Below, in pieces: positions 1-7,475 of a stretch of 41,352 nucleotides of DNA. The translations under genes and the position numbers were made by a program. The notes below the pieces were generated by a model, which made no database searches, was not told where the DNA came from, and was given only the letters and a program-made list of their open reading frames with translations. The DNA is from a virus, in IMG/VR virus record IMGVR_UViG_3300032241_000369, positions 1 to 41,352 of that record, one strand, 5' to 3'. Numbering within the stretch: position 1 is the first letter of the stretch; each line of letters begins with the position of its first letter.

Positions 1-309
1 CCAGAAGATATTTTGGACGGCAAGGTTAAGAAGATGGACATCAAAGAAATTTCAGCGATGTACTCTTTGACAATTAGTATGTGCTACGAACTCCAAAGTT
101 CTTGGGAAAAGAAAGCCAAGAATTGGAATGAAATGGCAGATAACTTCTTTGGGTTTATGATGGACAATTTTCCAACAGAGTTGGTTGTAATGGGTTCCAA
201 AGTTGCGCTCACTAACTACCAATTACCGTTTGACGCTAGTAAGCTCAAGAACTTTGATAGGTTCCATGAGAACTACGGCAAATATGTAATGGTTGCAATG
301 GAGAACTAA
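1..309 (+). CDS. C-terminal part of a probable MoxR-like AAA+ ATPase (5' end outside window)
   Basis: The reading frame is open from base 1 (PEDILDGKVKKMD...) and ends with TAA at 307-309, so the visible 102 residues are the end of a longer protein. A TTG at 13-15 could be mistaken for a start, but the frame continues upstream of it and has no ribosome-binding site there. No Walker motifs are visible because they would lie upstream. The mostly helical tail, with KEISAMYSLTISMCYEL and a D/N-FFGFMMDNF segment, resembles the C-terminal end of MoxR-type AAA+ ATPases I have seen in T4-like phages; this is recognition by eye, not a search result. The downstream VWA/metallopeptidase gene supports the call, because MoxR ATPases usually pair with VWA proteins. 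If correct, it would be an ATP-driven chaperone or remodelling factor. A strong terminator follows directly. That a gene is present is near certain; the family is moderate confidence. Confidence 0.55.
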   Translation, partial: PEDILDGKVKKMDIKEISAMYSLTISMCYELQSSWEKKAKNWNEMADNFFGFMMDNFPTELVVMGSKVALTNYQLPFDASKLKNFDRFHENYGKYVMVAMEN

Positions 310-333
310 AAGGGGCCCTTCGGGGCCCTTTTT
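308..333 (+). terminator. Rho-independent terminator with UUCG tetraloop
   Basis: An 11-bp stem (AAAAGGGGCCC against GGGCCCTTTTT, with one G-T pair) closes on a TTCG tetraloop at 319-322 and ends in a T-run. It begins inside the stop codon of the upstream ATPase-like gene. It should end transcription of that gene before the small 357-524 gene. The 3' arm plus A-run also makes it potentially bidirectional. Confidence 0.9.
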
Positions 334-356
334 CATTTAAAAAAAAGGAAAATAAA

Positions 357-524
357 ATGGCAGTGAAATCTTGGTATTTGAGCATCGTTGATTCTAAAAC
401 ACATAAACCTGTTTTCCATCAAATGTTTTTTACAGCACCTAAAATGAACGACTTTATTAAAGAAAAAGATCTTTTGGAAAAATATCCTAAGCCAGAATTC
501 TATTTTGTCAAAGAAAACTATTGA
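357..524 (+). CDS. Small hypothetical protein (55 aa)
   Basis: ATG at 357 is preceded by an AAGGAA ribosome-binding site about seven bases upstream, and the frame runs to TGA at 522-524. The product begins MAVKSWYLSIVDSKTHKP and ends FYFVKENY. It is lysine-rich (about 9 of 55), with no signal peptide or membrane segment. I do not recognise the family. The pattern (WYLSIVD, KPVF, a short helix-like KMNDFIKEKDLLEKY) could be a small alpha/beta fold. It lies between a terminator and the sigma70 promoter that starts inside its stop codon, so it has no obvious promoter of its own and would need readthrough of the preceding terminator or a weak promoter not seen here. It is too short to be sure it is expressed, but the ribosome-binding site and clean frame support it. 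Confidence 0.6.
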   Translation: MAVKSWYLSIVDSKTHKPVFHQMFFTAPKMNDFIKEKDLLEKYPKPEFYFVKENY

Positions 525-549
525 CCTTTTGGTAAAAAGAATATATAAT
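521..549 (+). promoter_or_regulatory. Sigma70-type promoter for the VWA operon
   Basis: TTGACC at 521-526 and TATAAT at 544-549 are separated by exactly 17 bases: a near-perfect host sigma70 promoter, with the -10 box fully consensus. Transcription would start near 556, giving a leader of about 28 bases before ATG 584, which carries the AGGAGT ribosome-binding site at 571-576. The -35 box overlaps the stop codon of the preceding small gene. It implies early or middle transcription by unmodified host RNA polymerase. Confidence 0.85.
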
Positions 550-583
550 ATTGTTATACACTGAACTTTTAGGAGTAAAAAAT

Positions 584-1846
584 ATGTCTGTTATGAAACA
601 AGAAAAGACTAAAAAAGTAGACAAGACTCGTGTCTATACAGATGCAGAAAAAAATAAAGTAATTGAAAAATTAACTACTGCACGGGTTGGTCTTTTACTT
701 AAACATCCATTCTTTGGAAATCTAGCTACTCGCATGAAATTAGTTGATGCTAGCACATGGTGTTCAACTCTTGCAACAGATGGCCGTACTTTTTATTACA
801 ATGTAGGATTCGTAGATCAACTTACTCCACGTGAAGCAGAGTTTGGCTTTGCACATGAAGTACTACACAATGTATTCGATCATATGGGTCGCCGTAACGA
901 GCGAGATCCACAGTTATCAAATATCGCGGCAGACTATGCGGCCAATCAGATTCTTAAAGATGAGCGAATTGGTGACGTTCCACACATGATTAAAATTTTC
1001 CAAGATGACAAATATCGCGGTTGGTCTTATGAAAAGATCTACGCAGATTTAGAGGAAAAGGCAATCAAGATTGACTTAAACCAATTAGGGGAACTGCTCG
1101 ACGATCACTTAGATGATGAAGGTGACGGAGAAGGTGACGGAGAGGGCAAGGATGGCAACGGTGATAAAGAAGGTAAAGGTCGTCCGAAACTTACTCCAGA
1201 AGAAAAGAAAGCTATCCGAGACGAAATCAAAGAAGCAATGATTAGTGCCGCACAAGCCGCTGGCGCCGGTCGTGTGCCTGCAGGTATTGCTCGTATGATT
1301 AAAGACCTAACAGAGCCTAAGATGGATTGGCGTCAACTGTTACGTATGCAAATTCAAAGTCTAATTAAAAACAACTTTAGTTTTGCTCGCCCAAATCGTA
1401 AATCGCAAATGTGCGGTGCTATTCTTCCTGGACTTATGAACGAAGAAACTATTGATGTGTCTTGTGCAATTGACATGTCTGGTAGTATTTCAGATGAACA
1501 AGCAAATGACTTCCTATCAGAGGTTAAAGGCATTATGGAAGAATATCAAGACTTTAAATTGGATATTTGGTGTTTCGATACCGAGGTATACAATTACCAA
1601 TCTTATACTGGTGATTCAGCAGATGAGATCCATGACTATAAAGTCAAGGGTGGTGGCGGTACCGATTTTGATGCAAACTTCCGTTTCATGAAAGACGAAG
1701 ATATTGTACCTAAAAAATTCATCATGTTTACTGACGGTTATCCATGCGGTAGCTGGGGTGATGAGGACTACTGCGATACGCTGTTTATTATCCACGGAAC
1801 CGATTCCATAATCCCACCCTATGGTAACGTGGCCTACTATAAATAA
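584..1846 (+). CDS. VWA-domain / HExxH metallopeptidase-like protein
   Basis: The frame could extend to a TTG at 551, but that overlaps the promoter -10 box. ATG 584 has an AGGAGT ribosome-binding site, giving 420 aa. The N-terminal half carries FAHEVLHNVFDH, a zinc-protease HExxH motif with H91, E92 and H95, followed by AADYAANQIL. The middle (about 170-202) is an acidic Asp/Glu/Gly linker. The C-terminal half begins CAIDMSGSISDEQ, a DxSGS metal-ion-dependent adhesion motif with D297, S299 and S301, then FDTEVY and a GGGGTDF element, all typical of von Willebrand A folds. This order (metallopeptidase-like N domain plus VWA-like C domain) matches the DUF2201-type family. VWA proteins of this kind usually work with MoxR AAA+ ATPases, and a MoxR-like C-terminus lies just upstream. 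The substrate is unknown, and whether the peptidase is active is not shown. Three small genes follow in the same direction. Confidence 0.85.
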   Translation: MSVMKQEKTKKVDKTRVYTDAEKNKVIEKLTTARVGLLLKHPFFGNLATRMKLVDASTWCSTLATDGRTFYYNVGFVDQLTPREAEFGFAHEVLHNVFDHMGRRNERDPQLSNIAADYAANQILKDERIGDVPHMIKIFQDDKYRGWSYEKIYADLEEKAIKIDLNQLGELLDDHLDDEGDGEGDGEGKDGNGDKEGKGRPKLTPEEKKAIRDEIKEAMISAAQAAGAGRVPAGIARMIKDLTEPKMDWRQLLRMQIQSLIKNNFSFARPNRKSQMCGAILPGLMNEETIDVSCAIDMSGSISDEQANDFLSEVKGIMEEYQDFKLDIWCFDTEVYNYQSYTGDSADEIHDYKVKGGGGTDFDANFRFMKDEDIVPKKFIMFTDGYPCGSWGDEDYCDTLFIIHGTDSIIPPYGNVAYYK

Positions 1847-1858
1847 AATAGGTACATT

Positions 1859-2137
1859 ATGGCACTAGCTAGAAAAGAAGTTAATGCTCTTAATGTTTTA
1901 GGAGTAAGAAAGTTAGATCATATTCCAGACAATTTTACCAAATTGTCTATTAATGGAGTAGATACTACAGCATTGGAAAGCTGGGTTATGTATAACCTGG
2001 AAAGTAGGTTTGCTATTAAAAAAGGTCTTAAATTAGATCTTAATAACAAACTTACTGAAAACCAAGAAATAGGTATTGAGGATCCTAGAGAGATAACTAT
2101 GCTTACCCTGGCGTGTCCACATTTACATAGGAGATAA
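1859..2137 (+). CDS. Hypothetical protein (92 aa)
   Basis: ATG 1859 lies 12 bases after the VWA stop codon with only a weak AGG seven bases upstream, so translation may be coupled to the previous gene. The product is a 92-residue soluble protein with a basic start (MALARKEVN), a central NGVDTTALESWVMYNL segment and a C-terminus ending CPHLHRR. There is no signal peptide, membrane helix or recognisable catalytic motif. It is the second gene of the operon driven by the promoter at 521-549, and its stop codon is four bases from the next start. The opposite-strand frame here is rejected because it lacks a ribosome-binding site and this operon is continuous. No function can be assigned. Confidence 0.7.
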   Translation: MALARKEVNALNVLGVRKLDHIPDNFTKLSINGVDTTALESWVMYNLESRFAIKKGLKLDLNNKLTENQEIGIEDPREITMLTLACPHLHRR

Positions 2138-2141
2138 TAAA

Positions 2142-2453
2142 ATGGCAGATACACAAGATCAAGGTCAAGCAGAACAACAAGCACAAGCTGATGCACAACA
2201 AGCACCGGCGGCCGCTCCAGATTTAACTATTGCTGATCTTACAAACCTACGCTCAGTTATTGACGTAGCCGCACAGCGTGGTGCATTCCGTGCCGCTGAA
2301 ATGAGTGCCGTTGGTGCAGTTTTCAACAAATTAAATTCATTCTTAGAAGCAGTTTATCCACAACAACTACCACCAAGCCCTGGTGTAACTGATGGCGTAC
2401 AACAACCTGATCCTCAGGCTCAAGCCCCAGCACAAGCCCCAGCCGCTCAATAA
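2142..2453 (+). CDS. Ala/Gln/Pro-rich hypothetical protein (103 aa)
   Basis: ATG 2142 has a strong AGGAGA ribosome-binding site and starts four bases after the previous stop. The first 28 or so residues and the last 25 or so are low-complexity (Q, A, P, D), probably disordered. Between them lies a compact helical core (LTIADLTNLRSVIDVAAQRG, then AFRAAEMSAVGAVFNKLNSFLEAV). From memory, proteins with this core flanked by Q/A-rich tails are frequent uncharacterised proteins in aquatic T4-like phages; I cannot name a family. The lack of cysteine and of catalytic motifs suggests a binding or assembly role rather than an enzyme, but that is inference. It is the third gene of the operon. Confidence 0.75.
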   Translation: MADTQDQGQAEQQAQADAQQAPAAAPDLTIADLTNLRSVIDVAAQRGAFRAAEMSAVGAVFNKLNSFLEAVYPQQLPPSPGVTDGVQQPDPQAQAPAQAPAAQ

Positions 2454-2465
2454 CAGGAGCCCATT

Positions 2466-3062
2466 ATGAAACACATTGGTAAAATGAAAAACAATGGAGC
2501 GAAAATTGTCATTGTTTACCGTACTTTGCCAGGTGATCCCCATAGTGCCCTAGTAGTTGGTACACAAGGATTGACTGACATGTATCACGACGGCATGATG
2601 ACTGTTGTCGAGAGCGATAGTGGTCAGCAAGCAAATGAACTAGCAGATGTATTAGCTGTTCGTAAATTTGCTGACGGAACAAATATGTTGGCATACTTAC
2701 ATACCAACGGACATCTTAAAAAAGTCCCAACAACACAGGTTACAGTTACTCCAAAAGTAAACTCAGACCATATTGCATTAGATGAATTAAATGTGTTGAT
2801 TGCCGAACAGAAAGGTGTTTTATTAGAAGATTTGGCTGTTAGTGATGGCAGTGGTGAAAAGACTGTTGCTACTAAAAAGCCAACAACTAAAAAAGCTGAT
2901 AAGGCCGAAGAAGTTGTTACAGAATCTAAAGGCGGGTTAGAACTTACTCCTGCGGAATTGCGTTCACGTGCAGATGCTTTGTTCAAGCAAGCACAGACTT
3001 TACGTAAGCAAGCAGATAGTTTAGATCCACCAAAGAAGAAAGCAACAAAAGCAGAAGCATAA
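2466..3062 (+). CDS. Hypothetical protein with charged coiled-coil tail (198 aa)
   Basis: ATG 2466 is preceded by AACAGGAGCCC, a strong ribosome-binding site. Residues 1 to about 120 look like a folded alpha/beta domain (AKIVIVYRTLPGDPHSALVV, then a long helix-like stretch and LNVLIAEQKGVLLEDLAV). The region of about 125-150 is a Lys/Thr/Ala-rich linker. The last 45 residues (TPAELRSRADALFKQAQTL and on) form a probable charged helix or short coiled coil with a lysine-rich end (KKKATKAEA). No enzyme motif is visible and I do not recognise the family. It is the last gene of the rightward operon and stops inside the A-run of the terminator shared with the structural block. The basic, disordered tail might bind nucleic acid or another protein, but nothing in the sequence decides this. 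Confidence 0.75.
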   Translation: MKHIGKMKNNGAKIVIVYRTLPGDPHSALVVGTQGLTDMYHDGMMTVVESDSGQQANELADVLAVRKFADGTNMLAYLHTNGHLKKVPTTQVTVTPKVNSDHIALDELNVLIAEQKGVLLEDLAVSDGSGEKTVATKKPTTKKADKAEEVVTESKGGLELTPAELRSRADALFKQAQTLRKQADSLDPPKKKATKAEA

Positions 3063-3088
3063 AAAAGCCCCTTAATTGGGGCTTTTTT
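3061..3088. terminator. Bidirectional Rho-independent terminator between convergent operons
   Basis: A perfect 11-bp inverted repeat (AAAAAAGCCCC against GGGGCTTTTTT) surrounds a TTAATT loop at 3072-3077. The A-run and T-run make it work in both directions. It overlaps the stop codon of the rightward gene ending at 3062 and that of the leftward gene ending at 3087, so it terminates both the VWA operon and the long late structural operon. Confidence 0.92.
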
Positions 3089-5273
3089 AGACCTTAACTT
3101 CGACTACTCCAAGTCCGTCGGGTACATTTTCTAATGCCCGTCCAATTACTGCTAGTGTATTATCACCGTCCTTATATGCTTCTGCATATCCCGGTGTTGC
3201 GCTGGTAACTAATAAATCACCTTTGTTGATTGGTCCCACTACTTTACATGGAACACGACCTTTAAGGGCAACTGCTACTCCTGGCATTAGATTGTTCATC
3301 AAGTGTGCAGGATTTGTAGATACTATACCTGCCCAGCTAGTTGTTGCTCTTACATTACATTCTGTAACTTCGTATTCTCCGCCTATTACTAAAACTGTGC
3401 CTGGTTCATAATCCGAATCGGATGAGTAATTTTCTGCCAAGTCAGCATAGTTAGCACTTGTAGCAACACCGTGGAATGTATTACCATATAAATCATTATC
3501 AAATGTAGCATCGCCGCTAACGTGCAATGTACTTCCAAAAGAACCAGTTCCGCTCGCATATAAATTTACAACGCTTAATCCACCAGAAGAATCTCTTTGT
3601 GCGATCGTATTGACCTGAGCACTCGTAGTTGCTTGGAAGGCTCCACCTGTTCCTAGTAAACTAGTTGCGGCTAAGTTAGCTCCCTGGCCTAGACTCCATT
3701 GTCCATTGATTGTTCCAGCCGCACCCGAGTTTGATCCAGCATTTAAGTTTGGAGATTGTAAGAATGCTCCATATACTCCAACTCCTGTAATACCACCTGC
3801 TCCATCACGTTGTACGATAGAATTATTTGATCCAGATGTTGATAGTGTTACGTATCCTGTACTGCCCGATCCTAGTAAACTAGTTGCTTGTAAAGTAGAA
3901 CCGCTTGCTACAGTCCATGCCCCAGATATTTGTCCTGATCCAGCTTTTCCATTTAACGCTGATGCTGTTAATGCACCAGTACCGCTATATTGTACGATAG
4001 CATTATTTGTTCCATCTGTTTTTGCAGTAAAATAATTTAGGCCATCGGACCCCAATAAGGCATTTGCGTAAGTTGCTGTACCAGCTGTTGTCGCCGCAAC
4101 TGTGCCACCGCCACCTACAGTAAAGTTACCATTAACTACCCAATTACCTGTAATAACACCGTTACCCGATGAAGGTGTTGCAGGTACTGTAGCACCTGGT
4201 GCTGTTAGTGTTGCTGATATGGTATTAGTTGCATATAAATTATTGAAATTATTTCCAGCGCCTGTGGCACCAATATTTGTTGTTACGCTAGGATTTGGAA
4301 GTATAGAATTGTAAGACGGAGTGCTACCATCAATGTGGAATACTTCAGTTAGTGTTCCACTCTTTGTAACATTGAAATTAATTCTAGTAGAAACAATATT
4401 TGATAAATTACCAATAGTGTTTTGTGTTACGTGTAGGTGAACAACTCTACCTTGACCAATATATATACCGTCATCTGTAGCTACGTTAATAGAACCTGAA
4501 AAATTAGCTAGTTCTGATTTTAATAAGAAATCATCACCGAAGTGTACGTTGTTATATCCTTCACTAACTCGAACCAGACCAATAGCAGACTGCGCGGTAC
4601 CCCATAGATAATATCCGCTGTTTGCAGAACTCCAACCTTTTTGTGAAGAATTACTATTGGTATTAGTAACTCCTTGCAATGTTATACCTTGTCCTGCTAT
4701 AGGAAACTTTGTATTCAAAGGAGCAACTGCCGGATCTGGATTTAGTGTAAATCCGGGACTTGCTATTATAGCAGGAACATCATTATTAAGTTGTTGTAGT
4801 AATACTGTTTCGCTGATGTTATTATTGTCTACTATTGTTCCTACTACAGTTCCGCTTTGAGCAGAACTTGCTGAACCTATAGGACCAATAAGAATGTATT
4901 GAGTGCCGTCATAAACATATAATTTTTCTAGTGACTTATCCCAATATAAATCTCCAACTGTTTGATCTAAGGGAAAACCTGCGCTGTCGTTGTTTATTAT
5001 CGCTAATTTTTTCCAACCATTAACTGTTCCATCTACGTTGACATTTAATTTCTTATTGGAAGTATCCCACCATAGTTCGCCAATAACTGGCTTTGCTGGA
5101 CCAATAGGATTGGCAAAATTTTCCAATAACTGCAAAAAGTTTTCGTTTAATACTTGGCCATAGCCAGAATAGTTTTTTCCGACAAATGTTAAATCGGCCG
5201 CAGTGGAATTAATAGTACCGTCTTGAATAACGGCTACTTGTTGACCACTAGTGTCATTTAAAATATATGGCAT
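3087..5273 (-). CDS. Tail fibre paralogue 4, with C-terminal G2-peptidase-like domain
   Basis: 728 aa; ATG with GGAAG ribosome-binding site, two bases after the previous stop. The N-terminal module is shared with the next three upstream genes: LTFVGKNYSGYG, then LLENFA, then VIGELWWDTSNKKL, then GDLYWDKSLEKLYVYDG ending in ILIGP (residues 1 to about 135). The middle is beta-rich; about residues 370-580 hold three imperfect repeats (GQISGAWTVASGSTLQATSL type). The end has SANYADLAENY, YEPGTVLVIGGEYEVTECN and GRVPCKV, seen at the C-terminus of many phage fibres and resembling the Peptidase_G2/IMC-type domain, which in some fibres is an autocleaving trimerisation chaperone. Whether this one cleaves is not decided here. 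It is the last gene of the late operon, and probably a trimeric adhesin at the baseplate edge. Confidence 0.8.
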   Translation of the reverse strand: MPYILNDTSGQQVAVIQDGTINSTAADLTFVGKNYSGYGQVLNENFLQLLENFANPIGPAKPVIGELWWDTSNKKLNVNVDGTVNGWKKLAIINNDSAGFPLDQTVGDLYWDKSLEKLYVYDGTQYILIGPIGSASSAQSGTVVGTIVDNNNISETVLLQQLNNDVPAIIASPGFTLNPDPAVAPLNTKFPIAGQGITLQGVTNTNSNSSQKGWSSANSGYYLWGTAQSAIGLVRVSEGYNNVHFGDDFLLKSELANFSGSINVATDDGIYIGQGRVVHLHVTQNTIGNLSNIVSTRINFNVTKSGTLTEVFHIDGSTPSYNSILPNPSVTTNIGATGAGNNFNNLYATNTISATLTAPGATVPATPSSGNGVITGNWVVNGNFTVGGGGTVAATTAGTATYANALLGSDGLNYFTAKTDGTNNAIVQYSGTGALTASALNGKAGSGQISGAWTVASGSTLQATSLLGSGSTGYVTLSTSGSNNSIVQRDGAGGITGVGVYGAFLQSPNLNAGSNSGAAGTINGQWSLGQGANLAATSLLGTGGAFQATTSAQVNTIAQRDSSGGLSVVNLYASGTGSFGSTLHVSGDATFDNDLYGNTFHGVATSANYADLAENYSSDSDYEPGTVLVIGGEYEVTECNVRATTSWAGIVSTNPAHLMNNLMPGVAVALKGRVPCKVVGPINKGDLLVTSATPGYAEAYKDGDNTLAVIGRALENVPDGLGVVEVKV
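3540..4165 (-). repeat. Three imperfect tandem repeats of about 60-70 codons in fibre paralogue 4
   Basis: The units begin near GVITGNWVVNG, GQISGAWTVASG and GTINGQWSLGQG. They contain ATSLLGSG/ATSLLGTG and NNSIVQRDG/NNAIVQYSG type motifs. At the DNA level CCTAGTAAACTAGTTG occurs twice (near 3652 and 3873), and TGTACGATAG-ATTATTTG-like stretches occur near 3813 and 3993. This suggests fairly recent unit duplication in a beta-rich fibre shaft. Confidence 0.65.
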
Positions 5274-5275
5274 AA

Positions 5276-7465
5276 TTAACTTCCATTCCTAAATTTGATT
5301 ATTGGTAACAATGCAACGTTGCGTGGGCGAACTTCTCCCGCAGTACCTGCAGATTCTGTTCTATTTTTAATTGTCCAAATAGCGTTATCGTTTACACCAC
5401 CGTCATTGTAACTAGTGTCATTTACTGGAGGACTATCAGATGTAAAAAAACCTGCCTCTGGTTCTGGTTGTCCAAGTGCGTTACGTGCAGGATATCCAGA
5501 ACTACCATCTAGGTTTCTATTGCCGCTCAACGGATTATTTCCATCGCCCTGTATATACCATACGTCATCAAATAAGTGAGAGTGATTACCTAGATCGCCG
5601 GCTTGTTCTGAACCTAAATTACGTCCTGAATCAACACCGCGTCCCATATCCCATCCTCGGATAAATTCACCTAGTAAGTTTGGAAGAACAAATTGATTTC
5701 CTCCGCCGCCATATGTATATCCAATCGCTGTAAACAAATCAGGATATGATGTAGTAGCTACTGTAGATCCATCACAGATCAAGAAACCAGCTGGTGCTGA
5801 TGATCCGCCGTGATGCATAATCGTACCTGCTGGTATTGCTGTAAAGTTATTGATCGAAGCGTTAAGTGCATTTGTTAGAGCGTTTATTTCGCCTTGTAAC
5901 TGAGCTATTTGAAAATCAACATAATTTTTAACAGCATATTGAGTAGGAATTCTACTAGGTTCGTCGGCTGTTAGCATCGGATCGTTATCGAAGCGTGTAA
6001 TTGAGTTACTAAATGCATCTGTTAACGTTGCTACTTGAGCTGTTAATGCGTTTGTTTCAACTGAGACAGCTTGTACATCTCCAACAACCATAGATTTCCA
6101 ACTTGACCCAGGAGCTCCTAAGTTATAAGTAGAATCCGTTTCAGGAAGCATGTCACCTTGTATCGACCATTCGCCGATTAAGTTACCCGGTTGATTAAGT
6201 CCTGCATCAATCGTTTTAGAAAATATCGTATCAAATCTTTGTGATACGGAACCTAAACTATTACCGTAATCAGTATTAGGAAGTATTGTTGTTCCGTTAT
6301 CTAAGCGCCAATTTCCTGTTACTAGACCTTGCTGACCTAATCCAGGATTGATTGTAGAAGCGTATACTGTTTGCCAGCGTAAACCATTCGAACCTAAACT
6401 ATTACCTAAATCAGCGAAAGGAACTAATTGGCTGTTGTTAGTCAACTGCCATTGGCCATCTAATACTCCAGTTGCAACCGCAGATCCTGCGCTAAGTCCC
6501 GCAGAGTAGATATTGCTCCAAATATAACTTTGATCACCTAATTGTTGTCTCTTATTGCCTGCAGGAATAATTCCTTCTTGCAACATCGTAGCAACAGTTG
6601 TTCCACCGTTTATAGCAAATCCAAGTTGTGGACCCGCCGCGGTCATGTTTAAATTATCGGAACTATCATCTGCTATAACAGAAGCAGTACCAGATGTTCC
6701 GCCTATCTGTAATCCGTTTTGAAAAACCCATGTATTTGCGATAGTTTCATTTACATCTCGCTGTGGATATGTAGTATCTAATAAATTTGGAATTCCATAT
6801 AGTGCAACATCTGTAGTTGTACTAACATGACGGTCGCTAGCACTATAATTCTTAAATGTTAAACCTCTATAAATTTCTGGGAAGCCCGTGGCAACTAAAC
6901 TGCTAGTCGATACGAAAGTTTTCTGAGAGAATACAGCGATTGCTTCTCCGTTGATAACAAGCTCAACCACAGGATGCGGAGATCCTGAATTGTCTGCCAC
7001 TGAAGTAGAACGCCATTCTGTTTCTAAGAACCCAGGAACACGTTGTGGTCCTACTAGTATGTAACCACTGCTCGATGTCGCAACATATAATTGTTGATCA
7101 TCACTCTTGAACCAGAAATCGCCGGGTTGATTAGCTGAAACTGCGGCACCCGATGGATTAATAGTAGCATCAGTAGATGTAGTACTGTATAATGTTACAC
7201 CTAGTGGTCTCCAATTTGTACCATCATAGGCCATTGGACGTAATATGCCTGCTGTATTGTCAAACCACATTTGGCCTTGTAACTTGTTTACTGGTTCAGA
7301 TGCACCCGCAAAATTTTCTAATAACCACACAAAGTTATCATTTTGATATTGACCGAATCCAGAAACATTTCTTCCAATAAGATTTAAAGAGGTAGATTGA
7401 TCTACCTGTCCATCTGGAACTGTTGTTATTAGTGTGTTATCGTATAATCTTATTAGATATGACAT
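5276..7465 (-). CDS. Tail fibre paralogue 3, with C-terminal tail-collar domain
   Basis: 729 aa; ATG with AAGGAATA ribosome-binding site. It has the same N-terminal module as its neighbours (LNLIGRNVSGFGQYQNDNF, LLENFAG, LQGQMWFD, then GDFWFKSDDQQLYV and ILVGP). The shaft carries about four repeats of G-x-W-x-L then a GNSLGS-type turn then RW/RF (GQWQLTNN, GNWRLDNGTTILP, GEWSIQGDMLP). After a short helical stretch (VDFQIAQLQGEINALTNALN) the C-terminal 180 or so residues form a phage tail-collar domain: PAGTIMHHGG, PAGFLICDGS, Y-x2-LF-x-AIGYTYGGGG, FVLPNLLGEFIRGWD, GNHSHLF and PRNVALLPIIK. This matches the T4 gp12/short-tail-fibre type tip. It is a likely receptor-binding fibre. It stops two bases before the next fibre gene. 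Confidence 0.87.
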   Translation of the reverse strand: MSYLIRLYDNTLITTVPDGQVDQSTSLNLIGRNVSGFGQYQNDNFVWLLENFAGASEPVNKLQGQMWFDNTAGILRPMAYDGTNWRPLGVTLYSTTSTDATINPSGAAVSANQPGDFWFKSDDQQLYVATSSSGYILVGPQRVPGFLETEWRSTSVADNSGSPHPVVELVINGEAIAVFSQKTFVSTSSLVATGFPEIYRGLTFKNYSASDRHVSTTTDVALYGIPNLLDTTYPQRDVNETIANTWVFQNGLQIGGTSGTASVIADDSSDNLNMTAAGPQLGFAINGGTTVATMLQEGIIPAGNKRQQLGDQSYIWSNIYSAGLSAGSAVATGVLDGQWQLTNNSQLVPFADLGNSLGSNGLRWQTVYASTINPGLGQQGLVTGNWRLDNGTTILPNTDYGNSLGSVSQRFDTIFSKTIDAGLNQPGNLIGEWSIQGDMLPETDSTYNLGAPGSSWKSMVVGDVQAVSVETNALTAQVATLTDAFSNSITRFDNDPMLTADEPSRIPTQYAVKNYVDFQIAQLQGEINALTNALNASINNFTAIPAGTIMHHGGSSAPAGFLICDGSTVATTSYPDLFTAIGYTYGGGGNQFVLPNLLGEFIRGWDMGRGVDSGRNLGSEQAGDLGNHSHLFDDVWYIQGDGNNPLSGNRNLDGSSGYPARNALGQPEPEAGFFTSDSPPVNDTSYNDGGVNDNAIWTIKNRTESAGTAGEVRPRNVALLPIIKFRNGS

Positions 7466-7475
7466 CGTTTATTCC

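Noticed and set aside
13-15. TTG start giving a complete 98-residue first gene
   Set aside because: The frame is open to base 1, there is no ribosome-binding site, and the sequence reads as the end of a longer protein.
551-583. TTG start extending the VWA protein by 11 residues
   Set aside because: The TTG lies next to the promoter -10 box and upstream of the likely transcription start, and has no ribosome-binding site. ATG 584 has AGGAGT at a good distance.
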